This document shows positions 17,434 through 26,506 of a DNA stretch of 64,000 nt, piece after piece (within the stretch, counting starts at the first letter, position 1; each line of letters opens with the position of its first letter). Under the pieces are notes generated by a model, which searched no databases, was not told the origin of the DNA, and was given only the letters and a program-made list of their open reading frames with translations. Source of the stretch: Alphaproteobacteria bacterium SO-S41 (GTDB lineage: Bacteria; Pseudomonadota; Alphaproteobacteria; Micropepsales; Micropepsaceae); assembly GCA_019670725.1 (NCBI GenBank), contig AP024629.1, positions 372,001 to 436,000 on the forward strand, given 5' to 3'. A program made the translations under genes and the position numbers.

Positions 17434-18240
17434 ATGACCGACCCCCAGATTATCGGCGACTTCGTCACCATCGCGCGCGACGCGGGGGTGGCGACCGTGA
17501 CGCTCAAGCGCGGCCACCGCCTCAACCCGCTGTCGCGCCAGGCGCTGGACGAGCTGAGGCGTGCCGCGCAGGCCCTGCGCAGCGACACCTCGGTCCACGC
17601 GATCATCTTGACCGGCGATCCCGTCTTCAGCGCTGGCGCCGATCTCAAAGACGCCGCGACCCGCTCGACCGAGGACACCCCGCTGCTCGAGAAGCGCGAG
17701 CGGATGCGCGCCGGCCCGGATGCCTGCGACGCTTGGGAGGCGCTCGACCAGGTGACGATCGCGGCGATCGAGGGCTTCGCGATCGGCGGCGGCGTCGCGC
17801 TCGCGGTCGCCTGCGATTTCCGGGTGATGGGGGCGGGCGCCTATCTGCGCCTGCCGGAAATTCCGCTCGGCATGAATATGAGCTGGCACAGCGTGCCGCG
17901 GCTCGTCGCGCTGGGCGGCCCGGCGCGGACCAAGACGCTGACCCTGTTCGGCGACAACATGCCAGCGGCCGAGGCGCTGGCCGCGGGCTTTGCCGATCAG
18001 GTCGTGCCCGACGGCACCGTCCTTGCCGCTGCGACCGCGCTTGCCCGCAAGGCCGCCGCCTTGCCGCCGGTCGCGGCCCGCATCGCCAAGCGTGCGATCA
18101 CCGCGTCGGCTTCGGCGCTGCACGGCGCGACCTCTTATGCCGATCTCGACCAGTTCGCGCTGACCGCCTCCAGCGGCGACAATCGCGAGGCAGTCACGGC
18201 CTTCCTGGAACGGCGCACACCGACATTCACCGGCTCATAA
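17434..18240 (+). CDS. Enoyl-CoA hydratase/isomerase (crotonase) family protein
   Basis: A 268-residue crotonase. The ATG at 17434 aligns with family starts; a GTG-type start 69 bases upstream would add a Pro-rich, unlikely leader. Oxyanion segments are GHRLNPLSRQ, GDPVFSAGADLKD and GFAIGGGVALAVACDF. LPEIPLGMNMSWHSVPRL carries one Glu in the active region. A conserved C-terminal NREAVTAFLERRTPTFTG is shared with the hydratase at 12.9 kb. It follows tetR by 46 bp and precedes the SDR by 18 bp, suggesting an operon. Hydratase or dehydratase activity on a CoA ester is likely; the substrate is unknown. Confidence 0.87.
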   Translation: MTDPQIIGDFVTIARDAGVATVTLKRGHRLNPLSRQALDELRRAAQALRSDTSVHAIILTGDPVFSAGADLKDAATRSTEDTPLLEKRERMRAGPDACDAWEALDQVTIAAIEGFAIGGGVALAVACDFRVMGAGAYLRLPEIPLGMNMSWHSVPRLVALGGPARTKTLTLFGDNMPAAEALAAGFADQVVPDGTVLAAATALARKAAALPPVAARIAKRAITASASALHGATSYADLDQFALTASSGDNREAVTAFLERRTPTFTGS

Positions 18241-18258
18241 AACACGAGGGAGATCACG

Positions 18259-19038
18259 ATGGCAGGACGGGTCGAGGGCAAGATCGCGCTCATCACCGGC
18301 GCGGCGCAGGGCCTGGGCGAGGCGATCGCCCGCATGCTGGCGCGCGAGGGCGCGCGCGTGGTGCTCACCGACATCAATATCGACAAGGCTAAGCGCGTCG
18401 CCGCCGACATCGGCGCCGACCGCGCGGTGGCGCTCGCGCATGACGTGACATCGGAAGCCGCCTGGATCGACACGATCGCCAAGGGCGTCGCGGCGTTCGG
18501 CGGGCTCCATGTCCTCGTCAACAATGCCGGCATTTCCGCGGGCACGACGGTGACCGAAACCTCGTTCGAAGATTGGAAAAAGGTCCACGAGGTCGATCTC
18601 GACAGTGTGTTCCTGGGGTGCAAATACGCCATTCCCGAAATGGCGAAGACCGTGAAGGCGACCGGCCTCGGCGGCTCGATCGTCAATATCTCGTCCATCG
18701 CCGGCATCATCGCCGGGCACAATTCGGCGGCCTACAACTCGGCCAAGGCGGGCGTCCGCCATCTCTCCAAGTCGGTGGCGCTCCACTGCGCGAAACAGAA
18801 GACCGGCATCCGTTCCAACTCGGTCCATCCCGTCTTCATCAAGACGCCGATCCTCGACAATATCGTGCAGCGTTTCGGCGAGGAGGAGGGCTATGCCAAG
18901 CTCGGCCGCCAGATTCCGCTCGGCCATATCGGCGAGCCCGACGACATCGCCTATGCCGTGCTTTATCTCGCGTCCGACGAGTCCAAGATGGTGACAGGCG
19001 CCGAGATCAAGGTCGACGGCGGCATCTCGGCGATGTGA
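18259..19038 (+). CDS. SDR family oxidoreductase
   Basis: A 259-residue short-chain dehydrogenase. GGGAG precedes the ATG. It has the nucleotide-binding TGAAQGLG (residues about 14-21), Asp at the end of the second strand (LTDINIDKA, suggesting NAD preference), NNAGIS, catalytic Ser in VNISSIAG, and the YNSAKAG active-site Tyr/Lys. The C-terminus ends in VDGGISAM, as usual. It closes the tetR-crotonase-SDR run and would oxidise a hydroxyacyl or alcohol intermediate. The exact substrate cannot be told from sequence. Confidence 0.9.
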   Translation: MAGRVEGKIALITGAAQGLGEAIARMLAREGARVVLTDINIDKAKRVAADIGADRAVALAHDVTSEAAWIDTIAKGVAAFGGLHVLVNNAGISAGTTVTETSFEDWKKVHEVDLDSVFLGCKYAIPEMAKTVKATGLGGSIVNISSIAGIIAGHNSAAYNSAKAGVRHLSKSVALHCAKQKTGIRSNSVHPVFIKTPILDNIVQRFGEEEGYAKLGRQIPLGHIGEPDDIAYAVLYLASDESKMVTGAEIKVDGGISAM

Positions 19039-19057
19039 GGAGCGCGCGGCGGCGCGC

Positions 19058-19492
19058 CTATTTCTGGCGCACCACGGCCTGCAGCAGCAGAACCTTGGCG
19101 CCCGGCGCGCCCAGCATCTGCTCGGTCGTCGTCTGCAGCCGCGTCGTCAGCGCGTCGAGGTCGGCCTGCCGCCCGATCCGCACCCGGGTCGAGGCGAAGT
19201 CCGCCATCCCGCGCAGCCAGGCATCGCGTAGCCGAGGCAGGGTTTCGGTCGCCTTGGCGCGCAGCGCCTCGTCCTCGATGTCCAGCCCGAACTCGACCAG
19301 GAACAGGCCCTGGATGCGGTTCTGGCGCATGATCGCGACGCTGACGGGATCGACGGAGACCCAGGCCGGCGACGAGGTCAGCTTGCGCTCGCTCTTTTCC
19401 GGCTTCGGTTTGGCGTCGCCGCCGCCATGGCCGCTGGCGAGGGCCGGCGTCGCGAGGCAAAGGGCGATCAGCAGGGTCGGAATGAAGCGCAT
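19058..19492 (-). CDS. Small exported FliL-like protein
   Basis: A 144-residue protein. Residues 1-19 are a signal peptide (ending ALAS), then a His/Gly/Lys-rich linker. The folded part starts with WVSVDPVSVAIMRQNRIQGL and has helices with LPRLRDAWLRGMADFAS, ending in LLLQAVVRQ. The order VDP-strand, LPRLRDA helix, final strand resembles the periplasmic domain of FliL and its stand-alone alphaproteobacterial relatives. No flagellar genes are near. It is convergent with the SDR and 5' to nothing obvious. The call is by resemblance only. Confidence 0.55.
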   Translation of the reverse strand: MRFIPTLLIALCLATPALASGHGGGDAKPKPEKSERKLTSSPAWVSVDPVSVAIMRQNRIQGLFLVEFGLDIEDEALRAKATETLPRLRDAWLRGMADFASTRVRIGRQADLDALTTRLQTTTEQMLGAPGAKVLLLQAVVRQK

Positions 19493-19571
19493 GGCCTGAC
19501 CGTAACCCAGGTGCAGTGAAGACCGGGTTTACGGCGGCAAATCAGCGGAAAAGAAGGAAAATGCCGGCGGC

Positions 19572-19647
19572 TGGTGGAGCTGAGCGGAATCGAACCGCTG
19601 ACCTCCTCATTGCGAACGAGGCGCTCTCCCAACTGAGCTACAGCCCC
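19572..19647 (-). tRNA. tRNA-Ala (anticodon CGC)
   Basis: A complete 76-nt cloverleaf, CCA encoded. The acceptor stem GGGGCTG/CAGCTCC contains the G3-U70 wobble that identifies tRNA-Ala. The D loop has AGTTGGGAG; the anticodon loop TTCGCAA gives CGC; the T arm contains GGTTCGATTCC. It reads GCG alanine codons, which are heavily used in this genome. It is transcribed alone on the minus strand with its own promoter. Confidence 0.97.
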
Positions 19648-19669
19648 AGCCTTCGCCGGCGAGCGCGCG

Positions 19670-19698
19670 GTATAGGGGGACGCGCGCCCCGTCGTCAA
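19670..19698 (-). promoter_or_regulatory. Sigma-70-type promoter of tRNA-Ala
   Basis: On the minus strand TTGACG (-35) and CTATAC (-10) are separated by 17 bases. Transcription would start about 15 bases before the mature tRNA 5' end. A GC-rich discriminator follows, as expected for stable RNA promoters. Confidence 0.65.
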
Positions 19699-19775
19699 GC
19701 CAGCGTGAGCAGGGCTTGCGGGAAGTGTCCCCGTCCTCTAGGTCCGCTCATCCTTACCCGGCGGACCGACGGCGC

Positions 19776-20078
19776 ATGAACGACCCCTATTATCCGATCT
19801 TCTGGGCCATCGATCAGATCCTGACGCTGTTCCTCATCGTGATGATGGTCCGGATCGTCCTCTCCTGGATGTTCGCCTTCCAGGTGATCAATCCGCGCCA
19901 CCCCATCGCCTGGCAGGCCGACCGCTTCACCCGCGCCGTCACCGATCCCGTGATGCGCCCCATCCAGCGCGCGCTGCCGCAGATGGGCGGCGTCGATCTC
20001 TCGCCGCTGGTCATCTTCATCCTGGTCTATGTGATCCAGATGTATCTTTGGCAGCTCTATGTCGCGCTGGCGCGCTAG
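19776..20078 (+). CDS. YggT family inner-membrane protein
   Basis: A 100-residue membrane protein; the ATG at 19776 gives the family start MNDPYYPIFWAIDQIL. Two hydrophobic segments (about 10-32 and 74-96) flank a loop containing VINPRHPIAWQADRFTRAV, with TDPVMRPIQRALPQMGGVDLSP, which matches YggT. The family is linked to osmotic tolerance and division or cofactor-assembly contexts, but has no proven enzymatic role. folD follows by 24 bp and is probably in the same transcript. Confidence 0.88.
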   Translation: MNDPYYPIFWAIDQILTLFLIVMMVRIVLSWMFAFQVINPRHPIAWQADRFTRAVTDPVMRPIQRALPQMGGVDLSPLVIFILVYVIQMYLWQLYVALAR

Positions 20079-20102
20079 GGCGACGCTTCCGGGAAGTTTG
20101 AC

Positions 20103-20990
20103 ATGACCGCCACCCGCATCGAGGGCAAGGACGTCGCCGGCGCGCTGAAGGCGCGCGTGAAAGATGCCGCCGCCCAGCTCAAGTCGGCGCACGGCATCAC
20201 GGTCGGGCTCGGCGTCATCCTGGTCGGCGAAGATCCCGCCAGCGAGGTCTATGTCCGCAACAAGGGCATCGCCGCGCGCGAGGCCGGGCTCCATGCCGTC
20301 GAGATCAAACTGCCGGCCTCATCCACCGAGGCCGAGGTGCTCGCCGAAGTGGCGCGGCTCAACGCCGATCCCAGCGTGCACGGCTTCCTTGTCCAGTTCC
20401 CGACGCCGCCCCAGGTGCGCCAGACCGCCGTGATCGATGCGATCGATCCCGCCAAGGATGTCGATGGTCTCACCGCCACAAATGCGGGTCTGCTCGTCTC
20501 GGGCCGCGAGGGCCTCGTCTCGTGCACACCGTCGGGCGCGCTCATGATGATCAAGCAGGTGAAGGCCGATCTCGCCGGGCTCGACGCGGTCGTGATCGGC
20601 CGCTCCATTCTCGTCGGCCGCCCTATGGCGCAGCTCCTTATCAATGAAAGCTGCACGGTGACGACGGCGCATTCCAGGACGCGCGATCTTCCCGCGCTCT
20701 GCCGCCGCGCCGACATCCTGGTCGCGGCGATCGGCAAGCCGAACTTCGTGCGCGGCGACTGGGTGAAGCCCGGCGCGATCGTGATCGATGTCGGCATCAA
20801 CCGGATCGCCGGCGAGAACGGCAAGACGCGCCTTGTCGGCGACGTCGCCTATGCGGAGGCAGCGGGGGTCGCCGGCGCGATCACCCCGGTTCCCGGCGGC
20901 GTCGGGCCGATGACCATCGCCTGCCTGCTGCGCAACGCCGTCATCGCCGCCTGCCGGCAGAACAATCTGCCTGTTCCGGCAGCGCTTTAG
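20103..20990 (+). CDS. folD: Bifunctional methylenetetrahydrofolate dehydrogenase/cyclohydrolase FolD
   Basis: A 295-residue enzyme. It interconverts 5,10-methylene-THF, methenyl-THF and 10-formyl-THF in one-carbon metabolism. Seen: [13 protein letters not shown] with the catalytic Lys, [25 protein letters not shown], the NADP-binding [16 protein letters not shown], and [17 protein letters not shown] near the C-terminus. Length is normal. It follows yggT, a common adjacency in Alphaproteobacteria as I recall. Confidence 0.97.
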   Translation: MTATRIEGKDVAGALKARVKDAAAQLKSAHGITVGLGVILVGEDPASEVYVRNKGIAAREAGLHAVEIKLPASSTEAEVLAEVARLNADPSVHGFLVQFPTPPQVRQTAVIDAIDPAKDVDGLTATNAGLLVSGREGLVSCTPSGALMMIKQVKADLAGLDAVVIGRSILVGRPMAQLLINESCTVTTAHSRTRDLPALCRRADILVAAIGKPNFVRGDWVKPGAIVIDVGINRIAGENGKTRLVGDVAYAEAAGVAGAITPVPGGVGPMTIACLLRNAVIAACRQNNLPVPAAL

Positions 20991-21073
20991 CCACGTTCAC
21001 ACGGGGTTCACGGCGTCCGTGTCAAAAGGACGCTCGGCTTCCATTCCGGAAGCGCGCCTGTAATGTGGACGCC

Positions 21074-21394
21074 ATGAAGACCCGCTCCGTCGCCCTCCTC
21101 ACGCTCGCCGCGACTGTCGTCGCCGCGCTGGGTGCTGCCGAGGCCTATGACCGGCGCGTCCGCATCAAGAACGGCACCGGCGACACGATCTCCAGCCTCA
21201 CCGCGACCAGCACGACCAATGGCTGGTCGGGCCAGGTGCTCGGCGGCCTCGCACCCGGCGCCGCGACGATGGCGACCGTCGACGACGGCGACGGCGGCTG
21301 CACTTACGACTTCACCGCCAGCCTCGCCGGCGGCGGCCAGGCGCAGCTCAGCGGCGTCGACGTCTGCGCGGCGACCGTCGTCGTCATCCAGTAA
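21074..21394 (+). CDS. Small exported protein of unknown function
   Basis: A 106-residue protein; the ATG at 21074 begins a signal peptide (residues 1-23, ending AEA). The mature part is beta-rich: RRVRIKNGTGDTI, GGLAPGAATMATVDDGDGGCTYDF, then a Cys-containing C-terminus. The RVRIxNGT start and VDDGxGxCxYDF core recur in small secreted alphaproteobacterial proteins of unknown function. The two cysteines may form a disulfide. A hairpin follows, shared with argG on the other strand. Confidence 0.6.
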   Translation: MKTRSVALLTLAATVVAALGAAEAYDRRVRIKNGTGDTISSLTATSTTNGWSGQVLGGLAPGAATMATVDDGDGGCTYDFTASLAGGGQAQLSGVDVCAATVVVIQ

Positions 21395-21407
21395 TTTGAT
21401 GGAAGCC

Positions 21408-21437
21408 GGGCGCGGCAGGCGATGCCGCGCCCGCTTT
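21408..21437. terminator. Bidirectional terminator hairpin
   Basis: GGGCGCGGCA pairs perfectly with TGCCGCGCCC over a 5-base loop between the convergent small-protein and argG genes. A short TTT follows on the plus strand. It is strong as a stem, weak as a U-tract. Confidence 0.6.
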
Positions 21438-21438
21438 G

Positions 21439-22659
21439 TCACGCCTTGGCGTTGCGCACCGCCAGCGTGCGCAGGCGGAGCGCGTTCAGCTTGATGAAGC
21501 CGCCGGCGTCTTTCTGGTCGTAGGCGCCGCCGTCTTCCTCGAACGTCACGAGGTCCTTGGCGTAGAGCGAATAGGGGCTCTCGCGGCCGGTGACGATGAC
21601 GTTGCCCTTGTAGAGCTTCAGCGTGACCGTGCCGGCGACCATCTTCTGGCTGTGGTCGATCGCCGCCTGCAGCATCTCGCGCTCGGGCGTGAACCAGAAG
21701 CCGTTATAGATCAGCTCCGCATAGCGCGGCATTAGCTCGTCCTTCAGATGTGCCGCGCCGCGATCGAGCGTGATGCTCTCGATCGCGCGATGCGCCTGCA
21801 GCAGGATCGTGCCGCCGGGTGTCTCGTAGACGCCGCGCGACTTCATGCCGACGAAGCGGTTCTCGACGAGATCAAGCCGGCCGATGCCGTTGTCGTGGCC
21901 GAGCTTGTTGAGCGCCGCGAGGAGATCGGCGGGGCTGAGTGTCTTGCCGTCGATGGAGACAGCGTCGCCCTTCTCGAAGCCGATCGCGACGGTGGTCGGC
22001 TTGTCGGGCGCGGCTTCGGGGCTGATCGTGCGCTGGTAGACCATCTCGTCGGCTTCGACGCCGGGGTCTTCCAGCACCTTGCCCTCGCTGGACGAGTGCA
22101 ACAGGTTCGCGTCGACCGAGAACGGCGCTTCGCCCCGCTTGTCCTTGGCGATCGGGATCTGGTGCGCTTCGGCAAAGGCCAGCAGCGCGTTGCGGCTTTC
22201 GAATTTCCATTCGCGCCAGGGCGCGATGATCTTCACGTCCGGCTTCAGCGCGTAATAGCTGAGCTCATAGCGGACCTGGTCGTTGCCTTTGCCGGTCGAG
22301 CCGTGGCTGACCGCGTCGGCGCCCAGCCGGTTCGCGATGTCGATCTGCTTCTTGGCGATCAGCGGGCGGGCGATCGAGGTCCCCAATAGGTACTGGCCTT
22401 CATAGACCGTGTTGGCGCGGAACATCGGGAAGACATAGTCGCGCACGAATTCCTCGCGCACGTCCTCGATGAAGATGTTCTCCGGCTTGATGCCCAGCAG
22501 CAGCGCCTTCTTGCGCGCCGGCTCCAGCTCCTCGCCCTGGCCGAGATCGGCCGTGAAGGTGATGACCTCGCAGCCATATTCGGTCTGCAGCCATTTCAGG
22601 ATGATCGAGGTGTCGAGGCCGCCGGAATAGGCGAGGACGACTTTCTTAGGCGCTGCCAT
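21439..22659 (-). CDS. argG: Argininosuccinate synthase
   Basis: A 406-residue enzyme that joins citrulline and aspartate with ATP in arginine synthesis. The ATP loop AYSGGLDTS is at residues about 9-17. [30 protein letters not shown] and the [14 protein letters not shown] segment are typical. The ATG at 22659 is preferred over one 15 bases upstream because GGGAAC lies in front of it and most homologues start at the short AAPKKVVL leader. It is transcribed away from the Rrf2-type regulator gene. Confidence 0.97.
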   Translation of the reverse strand: MAAPKKVVLAYSGGLDTSIILKWLQTEYGCEVITFTADLGQGEELEPARKKALLLGIKPENIFIEDVREEFVRDYVFPMFRANTVYEGQYLLGTSIARPLIAKKQIDIANRLGADAVSHGSTGKGNDQVRYELSYYALKPDVKIIAPWREWKFESRNALLAFAEAHQIPIAKDKRGEAPFSVDANLLHSSSEGKVLEDPGVEADEMVYQRTISPEAAPDKPTTVAIGFEKGDAVSIDGKTLSPADLLAALNKLGHDNGIGRLDLVENRFVGMKSRGVYETPGGTILLQAHRAIESITLDRGAAHLKDELMPRYAELIYNGFWFTPEREMLQAAIDHSQKMVAGTVTLKLYKGNVIVTGRESPYSLYAKDLVTFEEDGGAYDQKDAGGFIKLNALRLRTLAVRNAKA

Positions 22660-22771
22660 GGATGGTTCCCGCATAAATAGGCGATTTCGGGCGCTTCGTT
22701 AGCGCATGCAGCACGCCCTCACAACGCTGCGAAAGACTTGGGCGGGCCTTGCGCCCACGTAAGGGAGGGGG

Positions 22772-22790
22772 CATCTCTGTAACAGAGGTG
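22772..22790. promoter_or_regulatory. Probable autoregulatory operator of the Rrf2-type gene
   Basis: CTCTGTAACAGAG is a 13-bp inverted repeat; with flanks the arms extend to 9 bp with one G-T mismatch. It ends 7 bases before the ATG of the Rrf2 gene, where a bound repressor would block expression. It also lies 113 bp upstream of argG. Confidence 0.6.
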
Positions 22791-22797
22791 GTTCCCG

Positions 22798-23247
22798 ATG
22801 GCCGACAGCCAGCGTTTCGCCGTAGCCGTGCACATGTTGATGATCCTGGCCGCCCACAAGACGGGCAAGCCGGGGCAGCCCGTCACGTCCGGCGAAATGG
22901 CGAAAAGCGTCAATGCCAATCCCGTCGTGCTGCGCCGGGTGATCTCCGCGCTGGCGCAGGCCGGCGTCGTGGCGACGCGCGCCGGCGCCAATGGCGGCGT
23001 CTGGCTCGCGCGCCAGCCGCAGGAGATCGCGCTCGACTGCGTGCGTCAGGCGGTCGATGACGGCCCGGCCGTGTGCTGCCGCACGAACCTCAACGACGAC
23101 TGTCCCGTCGCCCAGGCCGCCGCCGGCGTCATCAACGGCGTCGCCCAGCGCGTCGACGGCGCCATCCGCGCCTCGCTCGCGACCCTGACGCTCGGCGATC
23201 TCGTCAAGCAGATGAACCAGCCCGTGGCGCGGCCGGTCAGCGTCTGA
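22798..23247 (+). CDS. Rrf2 family transcriptional regulator
   Basis: A 149-residue regulator. The winged-helix start is RFAVAVHMLMILAAH, with recognition helix in NANPVVLRRVISALAQAG and wing VATRAGANGGVWLAR. In the place where IscR/NsrR carry an Fe-S cluster there are three cysteines, CCRTNLNDDC (about residues 97-106), so iron-sulfur or NO/redox sensing is possible. The spacing differs from IscR. It is probably autoregulated through the inverted repeat just upstream. Targets are unknown; no suf or isc genes are nearby. Confidence 0.85.
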   Translation: MADSQRFAVAVHMLMILAAHKTGKPGQPVTSGEMAKSVNANPVVLRRVISALAQAGVVATRAGANGGVWLARQPQEIALDCVRQAVDDGPAVCCRTNLNDDCPVAQAAAGVINGVAQRVDGAIRASLATLTLGDLVKQMNQPVARPVSV

Positions 23248-23249
23248 TC

Positions 23250-23663
23250 TCAGCGCAACTTGAACCGGACCGTCAGGAAATAGACGCGGTATTTTTCAGG
23301 CACGTCTTTCGGCAGTGGCGCGAATGCGAAGTTCTTTGCCCAGGCCAGGGCATTGGGCTGAAAATATCCGAAGGGCTCGGCGCACAGAACGACGCGATCC
23401 GCCACCGCGCCGTTGGGTGCGATGATCTGTAGGATATCCACCTGCCCACCGATCGCCCAATTGACGGCGACAGACGGAAACTTCGGCGGCTCCGGCCGGC
23501 TGACCGGCACTAGCGAGTCATCGATCAGAAAACCCGCGTTGCCCAGCTTGGCCTTGAGTTCACGCTCATCGACAGCGCATGCCGCCGATGCGGCGTTCGT
23601 CATCGCCACGAGCCCACAGATCGCAACTAGCTGCCGAGCTTGAAACGGCACGTGTAGCTCCAT
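23250..23663 (-). CDS. Exported TonB C-terminal-like domain protein (second of pair)
   Basis: A 137-residue protein; the ATG at 23663 gives a leader ending ASA at about residue 27. The C-terminal half (QIIAPNGAVADRVVLCAEP, then LAWAKNFAFAPLP, then YFLTVRFKL) follows the TonB C-terminal beta-alpha-beta pattern. It overlaps the end of the preceding homologous gene by 37 bp in a different frame. It lacks the N-terminal membrane anchor and Pro-rich spacer of real TonB, so it is not an energy transducer in the usual sense. The function is unknown. Confidence 0.55.
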   Translation of the reverse strand: MELHVPFQARQLVAICGLVAMTNAASAACAVDERELKAKLGNAGFLIDDSLVPVSRPEPPKFPSVAVNWAIGGQVDILQIIAPNGAVADRVVLCAEPFGYFQPNALAWAKNFAFAPLPKDVPEKYRVYFLTVRFKLR

Positions 23664-24022
23664 TTGCGACTGGCGAGGCTGCCGTCTTTGACCTGTGGCG
23701 CGTAGATGAAGCTGTTGACGTAATCCAGGCAAGCCGCCTCGAAGACGCCGGAGGGCGAAGAGGCGAGGACAAGCATGGCCTTCTTCTCACCTTCCTTGTC
23801 GATGATGAAGCCAATCGTGGCGCTCCCTTCCGATCCGAAGGTCTGCGCATAAAGGGGATAGGAGCCCGGATCGCCCTTGTGCATTGGTTTGGGCATCGGC
23901 TCAGCCCATCCTGAACCACGGTCCGGCCAAGCTTCCGCATCGCTCGTCGTCGGCGCCTCCGCCGCGGCAATCCCGGTGGCGAGCGCCAGGACGCATCCCC
24001 CCGAAACAAGCTTAGACTTCAT
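23627..24022 (-). CDS. Exported TonB C-terminal-like domain protein (first of pair)
   Basis: A 131-residue protein. The ATG at 24022 follows GGAG at 5-7 bases. Residues 1-22 are a signal peptide ending AAA. The folded part has YPLYAQTFGSEGSATIGFII, DKEGEKKAMLVLASSP, AACLDYVNSFIYAP and YTCRFKL: TonB C-terminal layout. Two cysteines could form a disulfide in the periplasm. It is followed by a related gene that overlaps its 3' end. No TonB, ExbB or ExbD lies in this window. Confidence 0.6.
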   Translation of the reverse strand: MKSKLVSGGCVLALATGIAAAEAPTTSDAEAWPDRGSGWAEPMPKPMHKGDPGSYPLYAQTFGSEGSATIGFIIDKEGEKKAMLVLASSPSGVFEAACLDYVNSFIYAPQVKDGSLASRKWSYTCRFKLGS

Positions 24023-24092
24023 GTGCACTCCGGACGTTAGCGAAGCAGAACAGATGAAGCCGCCGGCTTCAATCGCGCGGGGCTGCGGCGCT

Positions 24093-25223
24093 TCAGCCGG
24101 GCATCCGCTGCAACTCTGCCGAGCGTAGTTCGGCGAACTTGGCCGACGCGCGTTCCTTCACGCTCTCGCTCTTCAGCTGTCCGCACGCCGCCATGATGTC
24201 GCGGCCGCGCGGCGTGCGCACCGGCGAGGCATAGCCGGCGGCGTTCACGACATCGGCGAACTTCTCGATCTGCGCCCAGTCGGAACATTCGTACGGCGCG
24301 CCCGGCCACGCGTTGAACGGGATCAGATTGATCTTGGCGGGAATGCCGGCGAGTTTTTTCACCAGCAGCTTCGCGTCGGCGATGGAATCGTTCACGCCCT
24401 TCAGCATCACGTACTCGAACGTGATGCGCCGCGCGTTCGAGACGCCCGGATAGGCGCGGCAGGCCGCGAGCAGCGTGTCGATATTGTACTTCTTGTTCAG
24501 CGGCACGATGACGTCGCGCAGCTCGTCGCGCACGGCATGCAGCGAGACGGCCAGCATCGAGCCGATCTCCTCGCCGGCCTTGGCGATCATCGGCACGACG
24601 CCGGCGGTCGACAGCGTGATGCGGCGCTTCGACAACGTCAGGCCCTCGCCATCGGCGATGATGCCGATCGCGTCCTTCACATTGTCGAAATTATAGAGCG
24701 GCTCGCCCATGCCCATCAGCACGACATTGGTGACGCGGCGCTGCTCGGGCGCCTTGCCCGCGGGATAGTCGGCCAGTGCGTCGCGCGCGACCAGGACCTG
24801 CGCGACGATCTCGGTGGCGCTGAGATTGCGCACCAGTTTCTGCGTGCCGGTATGGCAGAAGCGGCAGGTCAGCGTGCAGCCGACCTGGCTGGAGATGCAG
24901 AGCGTGCCGCGATCTTCCTCGGGGATATAGACCGCCTCGATCTCGATCCCCGGGCCGAAGCGCAGCAGCCATTTGCGCGTGCCGTCCTCGGAGATTTGCT
25001 GTTCGACGATCTCGGGGCGGTCGAGCGTGAAATGCTCGGCCAGCTTGGTGCGCAGCTCCTTCGAGATCGACGTCATGGCGTCGAACGAGGTGACGCCCCG
25101 CTGATAGATCCAGTGCCAGATCTGGCCGGCCCGCATCTTGGCCGACTTTTCCTCAACCCCGCTCGCGATCAGTTCCGACCGGAGCTGATCGCGGGTCAGC
25201 CCGATGAGGGTCTTTAGGGGCAT
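24093..25223 (-). CDS. rlmN: 23S rRNA (adenine-2503-C2) methyltransferase RlmN
   Basis: A 376-residue radical-SAM enzyme that methylates A2503 of 23S rRNA (and A37 of some tRNAs). The cluster motif is CTLTCRFC, at about residues 116-123. The second catalytic Cys is in [10 protein letters not shown] near the C-terminus. IWHWIYQRG and [12 protein letters not shown] are typical. Its start overlaps the stop of the upstream IalB-family gene by 10 bp, so translation is coupled. Confidence 0.96.
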   Translation of the reverse strand: MPLKTLIGLTRDQLRSELIASGVEEKSAKMRAGQIWHWIYQRGVTSFDAMTSISKELRTKLAEHFTLDRPEIVEQQISEDGTRKWLLRFGPGIEIEAVYIPEEDRGTLCISSQVGCTLTCRFCHTGTQKLVRNLSATEIVAQVLVARDALADYPAGKAPEQRRVTNVVLMGMGEPLYNFDNVKDAIGIIADGEGLTLSKRRITLSTAGVVPMIAKAGEEIGSMLAVSLHAVRDELRDVIVPLNKKYNIDTLLAACRAYPGVSNARRITFEYVMLKGVNDSIADAKLLVKKLAGIPAKINLIPFNAWPGAPYECSDWAQIEKFADVVNAAGYASPVRTPRGRDIMAACGQLKSESVKERASAKFAELRSAELQRMPG

Positions 25224-25732
25224 TCCTGGTTGATCCGGTCGAGCGCGGCCCCCGCCCCGGTCAGCGAATATTTGTCGGTCGTCTTGGTACCGCGCTTCGA
25301 GGTACCCTTGACCGACATGGCCGAGCCGCCGCGGATGGCGGCGATCAGCTTCTGCTCGGTGGCGCTGTCGGGGATCCAGGCGCCGCCGTCGGTCCCGGCA
25401 TTGACCGTGACGAATGAGAAACTGGCGCCGCCGACATCGACCGTCGCCTTCGAGCCGTCCTGGAAGGGATAGCCGATGACGATCGAGGGCTCACCCTTCA
25501 CCTGGCGGGCGGGGAAGTTGGAGACGATGAAGAAGATCGGGTCGCGCTTGGCGCCCTTGGGATCGCTGCTCTTGGGCTGCGACAGGGCATAGCAGACGGT
25601 CGCGCCGCCATCGGTCGACTTGAACGCCTTCCAGTCATTGAACTCGCCCAGCAGCTGGGGCTTTGCGCTCGCGGCGCCGGCCAGTCCGATGACGGCTGAA
25701 AACGCGATGGCGCAGGCGGTCGTCGAACGCAT
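25214..25732 (-). CDS. Invasion-associated locus B (IalB) family protein
   Basis: A 172-residue exported protein with a signal peptide at residues 1-24 (ending ASA). Family words are [19 protein letters not shown], then [21 protein letters not shown] and [13 protein letters not shown], as in IalB proteins of Rhizobiales and relatives. In Bartonella the family is linked to host-cell invasion; in free-living bacteria the role is unknown. It overlaps rlmN, an arrangement often seen in Alphaproteobacteria. A Cys pair probably forms a disulfide. Confidence 0.85.
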   Translation of the reverse strand: MRSTTACAIAFSAVIGLAGAASAKPQLLGEFNDWKAFKSTDGGATVCYALSQPKSSDPKGAKRDPIFFIVSNFPARQVKGEPSIVIGYPFQDGSKATVDVGGASFSFVTVNAGTDGGAWIPDSATEQKLIAAIRGGSAMSVKGTSKRGTKTTDKYSLTGAGAALDRINQECP

Positions 25733-25918
25733 GGGCAATCCTTCTTGGGTGGCCGCCGCCGGCGGGCGGGCGGGCTTTAAGGCGCAGATGTGGCCCATGG
25801 CGGGCGGGCTGACAAGTCGTCTGGTGCGACTGCCGGCTGCCGGGCTGGAGGGCTATACAGGATTTCAGGGCACCAGTCGGGCTTTTTCATGGCGGCCGGA
25901 AATGCCTAGAGTGGGGTC

Positions 25919-26506
25919 ATGACGGGGAAGCCCATAACGGCCGACGAGGACGCGGCTGCAGTGCGGGCGCGGCTGACGGTGCTGCTGCGCGCCGTCGGCG
26001 AGCGGCGCGACCGGGTGGCGTTCACGGAAATCTTCACCCATTTCGCGCCGCGGGTACGTGGCTATCTCGGCCGCCTCGGGGCCACGCCCATCGAGGCCGA
26101 GGAGATCGCCCAGGACGTCATGGTCACAGTCTGGCGCCGGGCCGAACTCTTCGACCCCGCCCAGGCCTCGGCCTCGACCTGGATTTTCACCATCGCCCGC
26201 AACCGCCGGATCGACGCCATCCGCCGCCAGCGCCGGCCCGATTTCGACCCCAACGATCCGATCTTCGTGCCCGATCCGGAGCCTGCCCCCGACGCCGCCT
26301 TGCAGACGGCGACCCGGGAAAACCGCTTGCACGCAGCGCTGAAGGACCTCTCGGACGACCAGCGCGCTTTACTGCAGCAGGCGTTCTTCGCCGGCAAATC
26401 GCACAGCGAGATCGCCGCCGCGACGAAACTGCCGCTCGGCACCGTGAAGTCCCGCCTGCGCCTCGCCTTCGTCCGCCTGCGCAAGGCGCTGGAAGGCGAT
26501 GTTTAA
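25919..26506 (+). CDS. ECF-type sigma factor
   Basis: A 195-residue sigma-70 family member with only regions 2 and 4. Region 2: FTEIFTHFAPRVRGYLGR, EAEEIAQDVMVTVWRRAELF and ASTWIFTIARNRRIDAIRR. Region 4: LSDDQRALLQQAFFAGKSHSEI, and the helix-turn-helix KLPLGTVKSRLRLAFVRLRKAL. It resembles RpoE/SigE-like alphaproteobacterial factors that pair with a ChrR-type anti-sigma. No anti-sigma gene follows; a repeat element is next. The 186-bp upstream region has no clear feature apart from its promoter role. Confidence 0.88.
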   Translation: MTGKPITADEDAAAVRARLTVLLRAVGERRDRVAFTEIFTHFAPRVRGYLGRLGATPIEAEEIAQDVMVTVWRRAELFDPAQASASTWIFTIARNRRIDAIRRQRRPDFDPNDPIFVPDPEPAPDAALQTATRENRLHAALKDLSDDQRALLQQAFFAGKSHSEIAAATKLPLGTVKSRLRLAFVRLRKALEGDV

